In this document: positions 39,750 through 49,097 of the stretch, piece after piece
Layout: each line of letters opens with the position of its first letter
Numbering within the stretch: the stretch's first letter is position 1
Origin: Diplonema japonicum
Taxonomy: Eukaryota > Euglenozoa > Diplonemea > Diplonemida > Diplonemidae
NCBI GenBank assembly: GCA_964019335.1
Contig: OZ025665.1
Span: 372,001-436,000 of the forward strand
Length of the DNA: 64,000 bases
Reading direction: 5' to 3'
Notes under the pieces: generated by a model
Database searches by the model: none
Told to the model about the DNA's origin: nothing
Seen by the model: only the letters and a program-made list of their open reading frames with translations
Program-made: the position numbers and the translations under genes

Positions 39750-39847
39750 TGTTGCTTTGCTCCCTGTGGTTGGTGGTTTTTTTTTGGGGGGGGGTAGGAG
39801 GTTTAAAAAAAAATAGAATTCAAAGGGAACTTAGAATGAGAGATGGT

Positions 39848-42250
39848 CTACTGGTTGAACACAATATCGAATTGGGTGCTTATCTCGGAGCGTGTTTCGC
39901 AGTGGGGCAGGAGCTGCGCCAGGGTGTGGGCGTAGCCGGTCCAGACCTGAGACTTTTCCAGTGCCGAAAGGCGGTGGTAGTAGATCCCATTGTTCCAGGA
40001 CTCGGCGGCAAGCCATTCCAACTCAGCAGGCGGGTACGTGTTGTGATGAGCAGCTACAACGTCCTTCATGCTCTGGACAAGTTCCCACTGCTGGTCCCTG
40101 CCCTCTGCATCCGTCATACATTTCCTGAACAATGCTGCAAAGTGCGGCACGTCTTCTGGTGAAGATGGGAGAGCTGCCTGCAGTGACAGCTTCATCACTT
40201 GCTTGTGGACGGAAGGCGAGTGGTTCGGCGTCCCTGGGGCCACCATTATTGCCACAACATCAAAGTCCTCAGATGTCACACCATCAAGGCATGCAAGCTC
40301 CTTCAGCACTTCCGTCACGTCCTGCTTGAGAGCCACTTTGGACTTGATGACCAGCAACAGGAGTACCTTCATCACCTTCGGGTCCCCATTGAGCTTCGGT
40401 GCTAGTTCGCGTGCTTCCCGTAGCTCTTGCTCCACGTCTCGGTGCTTTGATTCTAAAGTGACGGAGCAGTACCGCAGCAGGCCGTAAAACTCGCCCTCTA
40501 CGTCGCCGAGAAGCTTGCTCAACAGCACGGAGATGTTGTACAACTTGTTCTGGTCTGCCTTGCACCGCCACCACTCCAACTCTTCAGCGCTGACACCTGA
40601 TGTCATCTGCCCCATCACCTGTGCGGCAGATTGAATCACGCCCTCCAGTTTGTCAATGCCCTCCTGCTCGTAGCACAGAAACATGTTGACCAGAAGCTGG
40701 AGTCTTTCCTGCGGCTTCATGGCGACATCCATGCTGTCCTTCATAACAGCTAAAGCATCTCCTGCTAGCAGCGGGTAGCCTTTGCCGTACGCGTACTGTG
40801 CGCAGCTGGCTGCTATTTTACTAAGGATCGGGTCCTTCATCTGGCCCAGTTTCAGGATGTCTTCCTGTGCATTGGTCACGTCGTCCATGCTGATTAAGAT
40901 CTTGATCAGCAGGTACGCTGTGTACGCTGACGAAGCCTCGATTTCCTGTGAGAGCCGAGCATACGCCAGCGCCTCGGAAAAGTCTTCCTGGTTGAAGTGT
41001 ATGTTGGCCAGGGCACGGTAGGTCTTGGCTCTGTCCTCTGCTTTCGAGGGCGGCACAATTTCTGCCACCTTCTTGAGCCACTTGACGGTATCCTCTCCCG
41101 GCAGGCACTGCGCCCTTCCAAAAGCTGTTGTGTACAAAGCAGCAAGCTGTGCACCCGTCAATTCCGTCGCCCCCTTCATGTGGGCCTCTCCGACGGAGCA
41201 CAAGATCTCAAACGCCTCCTGCAGCTCACCAGTTTCGCATAACAGGTTCAGTAACCTGACTTTGCACTCAGGTGTGGGGTCCTTGCAACCCTTCAGCACG
41301 GCGACGGCACTGGGGAGAGAGTTGCACTGTGCCATCCCCTGCGCCAAGGTAAGGGCCATTTTAGGCGTGAACTCAGCATCTCCGAGAAGGACAGGGATTA
41401 GAGGTTGTGCTTCAGGGGACTGCAGCTGAACAAGATACCTACAGAGGAGGTAGGTGCCGACGCATGTGGGGTGGAGGCTGTTGGCCGTCTCTATGGATGT
41501 CTTGGCGGCAGAGATGTTCCCTAGAAGGTGGTACGAGTGGGATTCAAGGCGCAGCATTCTTGCTTGGACTTCGGGGAGGATGGGTTTCTTGCTTTGCGAC
41601 GAGCTTTCTAAGGCGAACGTGAGGATCTCGATGCAAGCACCATGTTTCTTTGTGTTGTGCGCTTCTTCCGCCATGTCGTAGAAGAGGTCTAGCGTGCGAG
41701 TCGCATCGTCAGCATGTCCCCACAGACGGGCGGTGACTGAAGCCGCGTACACAAGTGGGTCTTGGTCGGCCTTCCAGCGTGCCTCGATAGCTGATGTGTA
41801 GCAATCGGCTAAGAGCGCTGTGGTCTTGTGCGACGAAGGTACGCCCTCGGCATAAACAATAGCGACATCTATGCACCGAACTGCCTCTACGGGGACACGG
41901 GCGCACAGCCACTCCCTGCCTGTCTTCTGCCACGCCCTGCTGAGCTCGATGTCCATCTTCGGTGAGGCACCTTTGCTGATTGCCTTCTGCAGCGACCTCG
42001 CGCATACCTCCCTCGACCTGGCCTTCAGCGCGGGGCGTACATCTTTCATCCCACTTATGCACCCCCACAAACTGCTCACAACTCCTTTCACCTTCTTCTT
42101 GTCATCCCCTCCTTCCACGGTGTTGTCACCGCGCAGCGCCTGCTCACTCTCTACAAGAACAGGTTCCAGCTCATCCTTCTTAGAAGCGTCCTTGGCCACA
42201 TCTTCCAACCTCTCGAGTGCATCCACCACTACTGTTGCATATGAGTGCAT
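39848..42250 (-). CDS. TPR-like helical protein, possible SPO22/ZIP4 homologue
   Basis: 800 aa from MHSYATVVVDALERLED; codons upstream are homopolymer. It is almost entirely helical, with TPR-like pairs such as RTYRALANIHFNQEDFSEAL and LRLESHSYHLLGNISAAKTSI. The layout, including SAYTAYLLIKILISMDDVTNAQEDILKL and the long C-terminal helices, resembles the meiotic SPO22/ZIP4 (TEX11) family, which promotes crossovers. This is a pattern judgement without a diagnostic motif; another TPR scaffold is possible. A neighbouring RAD51C-like gene is suggestive only, since array neighbours in Euglenozoa are often unrelated. Confidence 0.5.
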   Translation of the reverse strand: MHSYATVVVDALERLEDVAKDASKKDELEPVLVESEQALRGDNTVEGGDDKKKVKGVVSSLWGCISGMKDVRPALKARSREVCARSLQKAISKGASPKMDIELSRAWQKTGREWLCARVPVEAVRCIDVAIVYAEGVPSSHKTTALLADCYTSAIEARWKADQDPLVYAASVTARLWGHADDATRTLDLFYDMAEEAHNTKKHGACIEILTFALESSSQSKKPILPEVQARMLRLESHSYHLLGNISAAKTSIETANSLHPTCVGTYLLCRYLVQLQSPEAQPLIPVLLGDAEFTPKMALTLAQGMAQCNSLPSAVAVLKGCKDPTPECKVRLLNLLCETGELQEAFEILCSVGEAHMKGATELTGAQLAALYTTAFGRAQCLPGEDTVKWLKKVAEIVPPSKAEDRAKTYRALANIHFNQEDFSEALAYARLSQEIEASSAYTAYLLIKILISMDDVTNAQEDILKLGQMKDPILSKIAASCAQYAYGKGYPLLAGDALAVMKDSMDVAMKPQERLQLLVNMFLCYEQEGIDKLEGVIQSAAQVMGQMTSGVSAEELEWWRCKADQNKLYNISVLLSKLLGDVEGEFYGLLRYCSVTLESKHRDVEQELREARELAPKLNGDPKVMKVLLLLVIKSKVALKQDVTEVLKELACLDGVTSEDFDVVAIMVAPGTPNHSPSVHKQVMKLSLQAALPSSPEDVPHFAALFRKCMTDAEGRDQQWELVQSMKDVVAAHHNTYPPAELEWLAAESWNNGIYYHRLSALEKSQVWTGYAHTLAQLLPHCETRSEISTQFDIVFNQ

Positions 42251-42316
42251 TGTGTGTAAATGAAAGGGGGAAAAAAAAACCTTTTTTTCAAAGAAACTTT
42301 TACTTTGCGCAGCGAA

Positions 42317-42352
<36 letters not shown>

Positions 42353-42524
42353 AAGAAAAAGAAAAAAAGAATACTTTTGTGCCGGCGTTTTGTCCACTAA
42401 TCAAAAAAATAAGAACAAAAGGAGAAAAAAAAAACCCCCCCAATTAAAAGAAATCCATTCTATTTAGAGTGCATGTTAGGGGGGAGATAAATGAGCACCT
42501 TAGTTGCTGTTGTTTTGGTTTACT

Positions 42525-43250
42525 TTACTTTAATTCTTTGCTACCATACCAAGGGTCAGTCATTGGGTCCACCTTGTCCTTGTTGTCGTCCATTGCTACA
42601 GAGGGCTTGAGGGAGGCAAGGGTGGTATCGCAAGAGGTGTCCCACGAGGTGGTGACGGCATTTATGCCGATTACGATTTTGAGGTCGAATTTTGCGGCGA
42701 ACTTTTTGAGGCAGAAATCGGCTCGGCCTTCGGTCGAAAACTTGGAGATGGTTTTCAGCTTAGACATATCTTGAAGGTGTTTTTGGTGGAAGAGGAAGAA
42801 ACAAACACGGTGGGAGCCTGTGTCCTTTGCAGGGTGCGGAGGCTGCCACCTGAACCAGTCACGTCCTGATGAAAACTTAGTGTCGCCTTCAATATTGAAT
42901 CGAACCCATAGCAACTGCTTTGATTCAAAGTCGAAGGCCGCTAGGCAGTACCGTATTCCGTCAGCAGCCTCGAACATGTAGATAGGTTTGTCCCGAATCT
43001 TGTTGCATTGCAAGGTGTTGCCGTTCAGTGCCACGTCCTCGCTGTCCCCACCGCCCCAAGCGACTTCGACAAACTGCTGCGGCGTGAACTCCGGGTAGAT
43101 CCCATCCCTGAAGATCCCTATCTTCTCCGCTTCTTTCTTCAGCTTCAACATCCTCTGCTGATACACTTCCTTCATCCCCTCCTCTCTCATCTCTTTCACA
43201 TTCTTGGCAACTTCATCTTCGAGCTTCTTCTTATCGATGTCTTTGGACAT
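42525..43250 (-). CDS. PEBP-family protein, possibly mitoribosomal mL38-like
   Basis: 241 aa. The N-terminal 60 residues are a charged helix. The core from ~75 to 210 is PEBP-like: FNIEGDTKFSSGRDWFRWQPPHPAKDTGSHRVCFFLFHQ, then a helix and GRADFCLKKFAAKFDL, and a terminal INAVTTSWD. PPHPAK-GSHR-FLF is the family's central block. PEBP proteins bind phosphatidylethanolamine or kinases; mitoribosomal protein mL38 keeps the same fold and a similar PPHPAKG-HR block. No clear mitochondrial presequence is seen (MSKDIDKKKLEDEV is too acidic), so the location is open. Confidence 0.7.
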   Translation of the reverse strand: MSKDIDKKKLEDEVAKNVKEMREEGMKEVYQQRMLKLKKEAEKIGIFRDGIYPEFTPQQFVEVAWGGGDSEDVALNGNTLQCNKIRDKPIYMFEAADGIRYCLAAFDFESKQLLWVRFNIEGDTKFSSGRDWFRWQPPHPAKDTGSHRVCFFLFHQKHLQDMSKLKTISKFSTEGRADFCLKKFAAKFDLKIVIGINAVTTSWDTSCDTTLASLKPSVAMDDNKDKVDPMTDPWYGSKELK

Positions 43251-43406
43251 TTCTCCTCCGTTTTTCTTTTTTTTTTTTCTTTTTGTGTCTCCTTCCCTCT
43301 TACATGAGCATTTACATCAACTCTTCAGAAAATAAAACAAAAAACTTTTTTTATACACAAAAAATAAGTACATACAAACCAGAAAGAAAGAAAAAAAAAA
43401 ACCTTG

Positions 43407-44516
43407 TTACATCTCCTCCTCGAGGCCATAGAACATGGACAGGTCACCGTTTAATATTGTCGGGAGGAAGAGGCAGACCACGATGCACAGTGACAAGTGC
43501 ACCGCGAAGACAATGGTGTAGCAAGAGACGTACCTCACGTTGGCCCAATCGGCCGGTTTGAGAGCTGTGTTGGACGGGGGAGGGAATATCTTGCCACCGT
43601 CGATGGCATCAAGCCCGCCTGTGAGGGAGGCCTCAAGCTGCCGCTGCTGCTCCGTGTCGCTCAACAAACTGTTTTGAATCTCCCGCTTATGCTCAACAAG
43701 CTGGCTCTGAAACGACGCCATCATCTCCCTCAAGAGGGTCTCCGTGTCATAAGGCTCATCCTTTAACGGCGACTGCGCAACAAGCACCTCGCTCTTCACA
43801 GACTCTGTAGGACTGGGAAGCTTCTTCCAAGCAACGTCAACATTGCTACTCACAGAACACGTCCGTTGAGGCGGTGATTGGATAGGTGTGGGTGCCTTCA
43901 AACTGCTCGCCAGCACATCTGTCATCGTTGTTGATGTTGCCATGACAGGGGTTGTCATGGTGTCGGCATCTGCCGGCATTGGTTCTGTAAAGGCATCTTC
44001 TGCAGTGTAATACGTTTGGGTCGACAGTGAGTCGCATGCTGTGCTGTCTTGCGTTGAGACGGAGTGTCTTACAGAAGAAACAGTTTGCGCGGAAGATGTC
44101 AGCTTTATGACTTGTTTCCTCGATTGGACCCATCGCTGCTCTGTTTTGATTGCCTCGTCGATTTTCATTTCTTTGCAGTGCGCTGCCAGTGCCAAGCTGA
44201 CTTCCACCGGAACATCCTCCACAGGGCTGCTTTCTTCGTAAATCTTCGCCATCGCTCTGAACACGTCGTCCAAAGGGTGGTCCCATAGACTCTCGCCAGT
44301 CACCTCGTTGAAATAATACACATCTGGGCCTGTACCGAGCTCATCTTCTTCCACAGAGCACACCACCCAGTTCTCTGGTAGGGGTGCGTTCAGACCCCGC
44401 TCAGCTATCCAGCTTAGATCTGCCCTGTTATCCAGATTGAGCCCTACCCACTCCGCATACTCTTGTACCGGTTTCGACTGTCGGGATTCTGTTCCCGTCA
44501 CCCATCTCCCTGGCAT
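43407..44516 (-). CDS. CEP164-like WW-domain protein with C-terminal membrane span
   Basis: 369 aa from MPGRWVTGTESRQ. Residues ~18-95 match the N-terminus of CEP164: YAEWVGLNLDNRADLSWIAE, RGLNAPLPENW, then the WW domain ending YYFNEVTGESLWDHPLDD. In animals CEP164 sits on distal appendages of centrioles and recruits TTBK2 to start cilia. Residues ~100-330 are Ser/Thr-rich and disordered. Unlike CEP164, residues ~335-358 (VSCYTIVFAVHLSLCIVVCLFL) form a clear membrane span near the C-terminus, and the long coiled coil is missing. So it may be a short, membrane-bound relative. Confidence 0.72.
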   Translation of the reverse strand: MPGRWVTGTESRQSKPVQEYAEWVGLNLDNRADLSWIAERGLNAPLPENWVVCSVEEDELGTGPDVYYFNEVTGESLWDHPLDDVFRAMAKIYEESSPVEDVPVEVSLALAAHCKEMKIDEAIKTEQRWVQSRKQVIKLTSSAQTVSSVRHSVSTQDSTACDSLSTQTYYTAEDAFTEPMPADADTMTTPVMATSTTMTDVLASSLKAPTPIQSPPQRTCSVSSNVDVAWKKLPSPTESVKSEVLVAQSPLKDEPYDTETLLREMMASFQSQLVEHKREIQNSLLSDTEQQRQLEASLTGGLDAIDGGKIFPPPSNTALKPADWANVRYVSCYTIVFAVHLSLCIVVCLFLPTILNGDLSMFYGLEEEM

Positions 44517-44784
44517 GCTTTTTTCTTCTTTCCCCCCCCCCCCTCCTTGCGGTGGTTTTGTTAAAAAATAATCAGACATAAGGTTGTAAAAAGAAAAAGA
44601 AATTTGAATAGTACTTAAGAATTCGTTAACTGACAAACAGATTTACCGGGGGGGGGGGGGGGGGGGGGAAAGGGAGAAGGGGGCAGCGTAAACCACCCCA
44701 CCTTTTTGTCCTGTTTTTGAACAGAATGCAACGGAAAAAGTAAAATAAAAATTGAAAAAATTAAAAAAAGAAGAAGAAAACCCA

Positions 44785-46326
44785 TCACCTCCGCGCAACC
44801 AAATTGTTGTCGTAGCTCTCCAGTTCGATGTGGTCCATGAGGCCGTCACCTCTGCAGTGGGGTATCCCGGAGTTGGATGCAAAGCGGGCCGTCAGGAAGT
44901 ACTCCATTTCCCTACCGTAGTACCCAAAGTGGGGTCGGGACGGTTTCATAAGGAGACCTGCCTTCAACGGGTCGTCGCAGAGGTTGCCGATGACGTGCTT
45001 CGCGTACCAGTCAACACGGAAGATGGCAGGACCGTTGCTCCATGACCTTTGTTGGGTACAATAGATCGGGCCGCCCATGTCAGGCGTGCCCGCAGTTGCA
45101 ATCATCGTGCTCTTGATGGACCCGAGCTCTTGGTTCCTCATCAATGTCGTCAGGCATGTAGAGGGACCCTTTTTGTTCCCCGTGACGAAAGCAGACCACT
45201 CCTTGCACACCTGCCACTCGCAGTTCCCCCATTGTTTCACCCATTTCACCTTGTTCGGCCTTCTGGCAGACCCCGTGTGCTGCCTGTCCACCATGACTAT
45301 CGGCCGCTCCATTTTCTTGCATTTCTTGTACATGGATTTTCTCCGAGCGGAGCTTGCGAAGGCCCATTTCATGCATGTGTCCCCGCACTTCACCCAGTCC
45401 AGCTTCGTAGTGTTGAATTTTGTCACGTTCTGGGACAGCATCTGTTGGTAAATCTTCTCGTCTTCGAGCATGACGCCCCTCTCGAGGAAGACGTACGGTG
45501 TACTAATGTTGCTGAGGAGCCCAAACGACAGGTTTAAAAAATTAGCCACACGGGTCACCAACTGCGTGGTGTCCTCATAAGGACGGGGGAGGATGGGACG
45601 GTCGTTTTCGGACAGCAAAACAAGCTCCGTGGTTGTGTACATCATTGTCGTGAGGAGGACCATGGGGTGCACACTGTTCCCGGGGTTGCAGAGCACACGG
45701 TGCGGGACGCTGCCTAGGAGGCTGTCGATGAGCACAATGTCTTCACACGTACATTTATTCACGTGCACGATGATCTCCTTCAACCGCTTAAGAGACAGGA
45801 ACTCGCTGTCCCTCCAGGACTTGATGGTGTGTGTGAGGGTGGCATGCCCTTTGTACGTCGTGATAACAACTGTCAAGTCCTTCTCGCTCGGCTTGGGTTT
45901 CAGCTCTGAGGCTTTCTTGCAATTGTCCTCTATGAGGGCGCGCTGTATCATAGTAACATGAGGTTTCCGAGTTAGTTCGGGGCACAGCTCTAAGCTTGTC
46001 CCTTTATCTAGGGTTTGGTTACCAGGAGGTGGGGGTGCGTTTGTTTGTTGCTGATGTTGTTGGGTGGGATCTGTGTCTTGTTGTGTCGTCTCGTCGGAGT
46101 CCGTGCTTTGGGCGCTGTTGCTAACGAGAGGTTCTTCCTTCGGGAGGTACACATCCCCGGGGGATTCCTCGTGCTCAACAACCACCGACCCGAACCGGTG
46201 AAGAGGCTCCACCTTCGCTAGGTGGGCGTACCCTTTCGACGTGTCGTCTTCTTCGTCTTTGCTGAACACCAACACGAACGTCAGGCATCCCAGCATCGCA
46301 CCCGTCAGCAGGAATGTGACACGCAT
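44785..46326 (-). CDS. Type II membrane protein, candidate Golgi glycosyltransferase
   Basis: 513 aa. A signal anchor at residues 2-20 (RVTFLLTGAMLGCLTFVLVF) is followed by an acidic, Ser/Gln/Pro stem to ~140. The catalytic-looking part begins KDLTVVITTYKGHATLTHTIKSW, the first strand of a GT-A fold. LVLLSENDRPI may be the metal-site region. Several Cys pairs (CTCED, CGDTC, CEWQVC) and N-glycosylation sites fit a lumenal domain. The overall plan is that of a Golgi glycosyltransferase, but the CAZy family is not recognised and a DxD motif is not certain. Confidence 0.6.
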   Translation of the reverse strand: MRVTFLLTGAMLGCLTFVLVFSKDEEDDTSKGYAHLAKVEPLHRFGSVVVEHEESPGDVYLPKEEPLVSNSAQSTDSDETTQQDTDPTQQHQQQTNAPPPPGNQTLDKGTSLELCPELTRKPHVTMIQRALIEDNCKKASELKPKPSEKDLTVVITTYKGHATLTHTIKSWRDSEFLSLKRLKEIIVHVNKCTCEDIVLIDSLLGSVPHRVLCNPGNSVHPMVLLTTMMYTTTELVLLSENDRPILPRPYEDTTQLVTRVANFLNLSFGLLSNISTPYVFLERGVMLEDEKIYQQMLSQNVTKFNTTKLDWVKCGDTCMKWAFASSARRKSMYKKCKKMERPIVMVDRQHTGSARRPNKVKWVKQWGNCEWQVCKEWSAFVTGNKKGPSTCLTTLMRNQELGSIKSTMIATAGTPDMGGPIYCTQQRSWSNGPAIFRVDWYAKHVIGNLCDDPLKAGLLMKPSRPHFGYYGREMEYFLTARFASNSGIPHCRGDGLMDHIELESYDNNLVARR

Positions 46327-46541
46327 CGATAGGGAGGGAAGGGGGGGAAAGTGTAAATGAAAGTAAAGGTGTGTAACCTATTTTTTTATTTCTATCTCTT
46401 TGTTGTTCTAGTACCTACATAAAATAAAAGAACTGTGAAGGTTAAAAAAAAAAAAAAATACTAAAACGAAGAGACAGGGGGGGAAATGTCGGGAAATGCA
46501 AAATCGGGAGTTTGTACATAAAAGAAGGGGTGGGGGGTGTG

Positions 46542-46665
46542 TCATTCGTCATGTGTGAGTAGAGTATCAATTGCGTCAAACGCCTTATTAGTAGCATGCA
46601 GCTGTTTGCGGGCTTTCTTGTCAGCGAGCTGTGATAAAAAGAAAAAAACAGGTTGAGCAACAGTC

Positions 46666-46698
<33 letters not shown>

Positions 46699-48987
46699 AC
46701 AAACCTCGACCGAGGCAGCATGCTTCAAAGACAGTTTTTCAGCAGTCTGTTGGGCTTTTCGCACTGCTTTGGACTCGTCCAACTCTGCGCGCTGTCTGGC
46801 GTGGTGCTGTTCGGTTTTCTGAATATTCGCCTCTACCCATGTCTCCTGCTGCCGTTTCATCTTCTCCTCAGAAAGGCGTTCGATCTTGGCAGCTTCGATC
46901 CCCTTGAGCTGCCTTAGTTTGCTGATGTTTTGAAGCCCTCTTTCCATCTCCACCCATTTCTTCCGTTCAATGGCGCCTTCATCAGCCGACTTCAACTGCT
47001 GTTCCAACCGACGTTTGCGATCCTGGTCCTTTCTGCTTTCCTCGTCGCCTCGTCGTTGTTCCCGTTTTTCTTGCAGCTTTGCTTGGAGCGCTTGAAGGCG
47101 GATTCTGTCCCGCGCAGCTTGCTCGGTGGCAAGGGTTGCCCGCTCGTCTTGTTTCATGATTCGCTGGGCTGTGCAGTTGGCCCTCTTTTCAGCTCGCTTC
47201 TTTAACACGTTTTCGAGCCTGCGTTCATTCTTTTCCTTCGCATCGTCTCTGTCCTTTTCGATTTGTTCCCTCTTGAGCTTCACAGCCTCGTTGTGTTGCT
47301 GTCTGACAACCATCAGCTTGTCCTGTAGTTCTATGAGACTCATCTCGTTCAAGGTCCCGATGCCCATTGTGGAGGACGGGTCGTAGTCACGCCTGAACAT
47401 CTTCTTCGTCACAGACCCGTCAGCGCCAAGCACCATTCGTAGCCGAGCTCCTTCTTCTCGGATTTGCCTTATGACGTCAGCTTTTCGCTGCAGTTCCAGT
47501 TCTAACCTTTCTGCGACTTTTAGTTCCAATAGTTTGTCTTCTTCCTTGATGAGCCTTGCCCTTGTGGCGTTCTCTTCCTTCAGATCTGCTTTTGCTTTCT
47601 TCACGTTTTGTTCACTGATTTCGGCCTGCATCGCGACAAGCGTCTTGTTCTCCTCCAGCTGTCGCTGTTGCAGCTCCTTGACCTCTGTGAGTTTGTCGCT
47701 GATGTCTTCTTTTATCTTCGACGCCAGCTTTGCTTTTCTCTGTTCTTCCTTTTTCCTTGCTATCCGTGCCTCCTCATCAGACAGCATCATCTCGACCTTT
47801 CGCAGTGCAACTGCATTTCTGGCGTCTTCGTCATCGGCGTCCTGCATCTTCTGTTGCCACACACGGAACTCTGTGTCGTCCCGCATTTCTACAGCCTTTC
47901 TCCTCAATAGTTCTTCTTCTTCCTCTTGTTTTTTTGTGTAGACATGCTCCTCTCGTAGCAGGGCTGCTGTTGTGAGCTTTGGGTTCTCGACAGGTTGCCG
48001 TTCCATCCTCTTCTTGACAGCCTCCGGGGAGGCGCAGGGGGTTTTCTGTTTCGTGAATTCCGCCTCGAGCTCCGCCTGCCGTCTGGCCTTCATCTCCGCC
48101 ATGTTCGACGGGCGCTGCAGCACTGCGAGGCTGGGCGCGTTGACTGGCTTTGCTTCCTCTCTTTCTCTGTTCTTCTGCTTGGCTTCCTTGTCGAGGGAAG
48201 ATGCTTGGACGCCTTGCTTGTAAGCTGCTATCGCTGCGAGCTTCTCCTCAGAACAGTCTTCAATGGGGCGGCGATACTTCGGTTTTGTGAAGGTTTCCTG
48301 GGGTGGTGCGACCTTCTTGCCGTTATGCTTCGACAGGTTGAAAGGCTGAGACACAGTGGGTTGCTTGCCGGATCCTACTCGGGTGCCGCCCATTTGCTGT
48401 TGCTTCATCGTCTCAAGACCCGAGGCCATCTTATTAAATGTCTCCGCTAGCTCGAGCATCTTATCAGAGTAGGTCTCGATGTGGTCCAGCAGTGTGTTGT
48501 CCACATAGGTGTCATCGTAGATAGCACGCCAGGCTGTGGAGAAGTTCTCGGTGGAGGATGGTGTGAAAAGGAAAGAGAGGAATTCAGAAATCCTTGAAGG
48601 GCTGCAAGCACCGGTAATGAGCTGTCTGAACCCCATCATGCCCAGCTCCTCCACACGGAACATCGCCAAGTAACCGATCATCAGCAGCGGTGTGAAGCAG
48701 TCGTTCATGCGCCGCATCACGTTTTGGTACTTATTAATCGCCATCTCCAGCATCTTCCTGTACCTCGTTGTCCCGTAGAACACCTGCTGCAAGAAATCCT
48801 CCGAGTCCTCGTCCAGCAAAGGCGTGCTCTTTTTCTCCAAAAAGCTTCCCACATGGCTGTCTACAGTGTGCGTCATTGGGTTGAATGTGTTGATACACTC
48901 CACACACAAGCTCCATAACTCTTTTCTGGACACCTCCCTTGCGCTTCCTATGCTTCCCATGGTATTACTACCATTTATGACAGACAT
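46542..48987 (-). CDS. CFAP99-like coiled-coil protein, two exons
   Basis: Exons 46705-48987 and 46542-46628 join across a 76-nt T-rich intron (GTTTGT...CACAG) into 789 aa. The spliced end reads LADKKARKQLHATNKAFDAIDTLLTHDE instead of poly-Phe. Residues 1-200 are a globular helical domain (DEDSEDFLQQVFYGTTRYRKML, PLLMIGYLAMFRVEELGMMGF) resembling the N-terminus of CFAP99. Residues ~260-780 are charged coiled coil. CFAP99 is a flagellar axoneme-associated protein; the match is by layout and the FYG-RY motif, so moderate. Eight A precede the ATG. Confidence 0.6.
46629..46704 (-). other. 76-nt intron of the CFAP99-like gene
   Basis: Donor GTTTGT, a ~25-T run, then a pyrimidine tract and acceptor CACAG: the longest intron placed in the window. 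Confidence 0.8.
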
Positions 48988-49097
48988 TTTTTTTTCTTCA
49001 ACCGCTGCTTTTTCACCACGTCATCTGCGTTTGCGAGACGTCCTGTATGAGGGGTGAAGACGATAAACAGAGGAGGAAAAGAAAAGAAAACTCCCAT

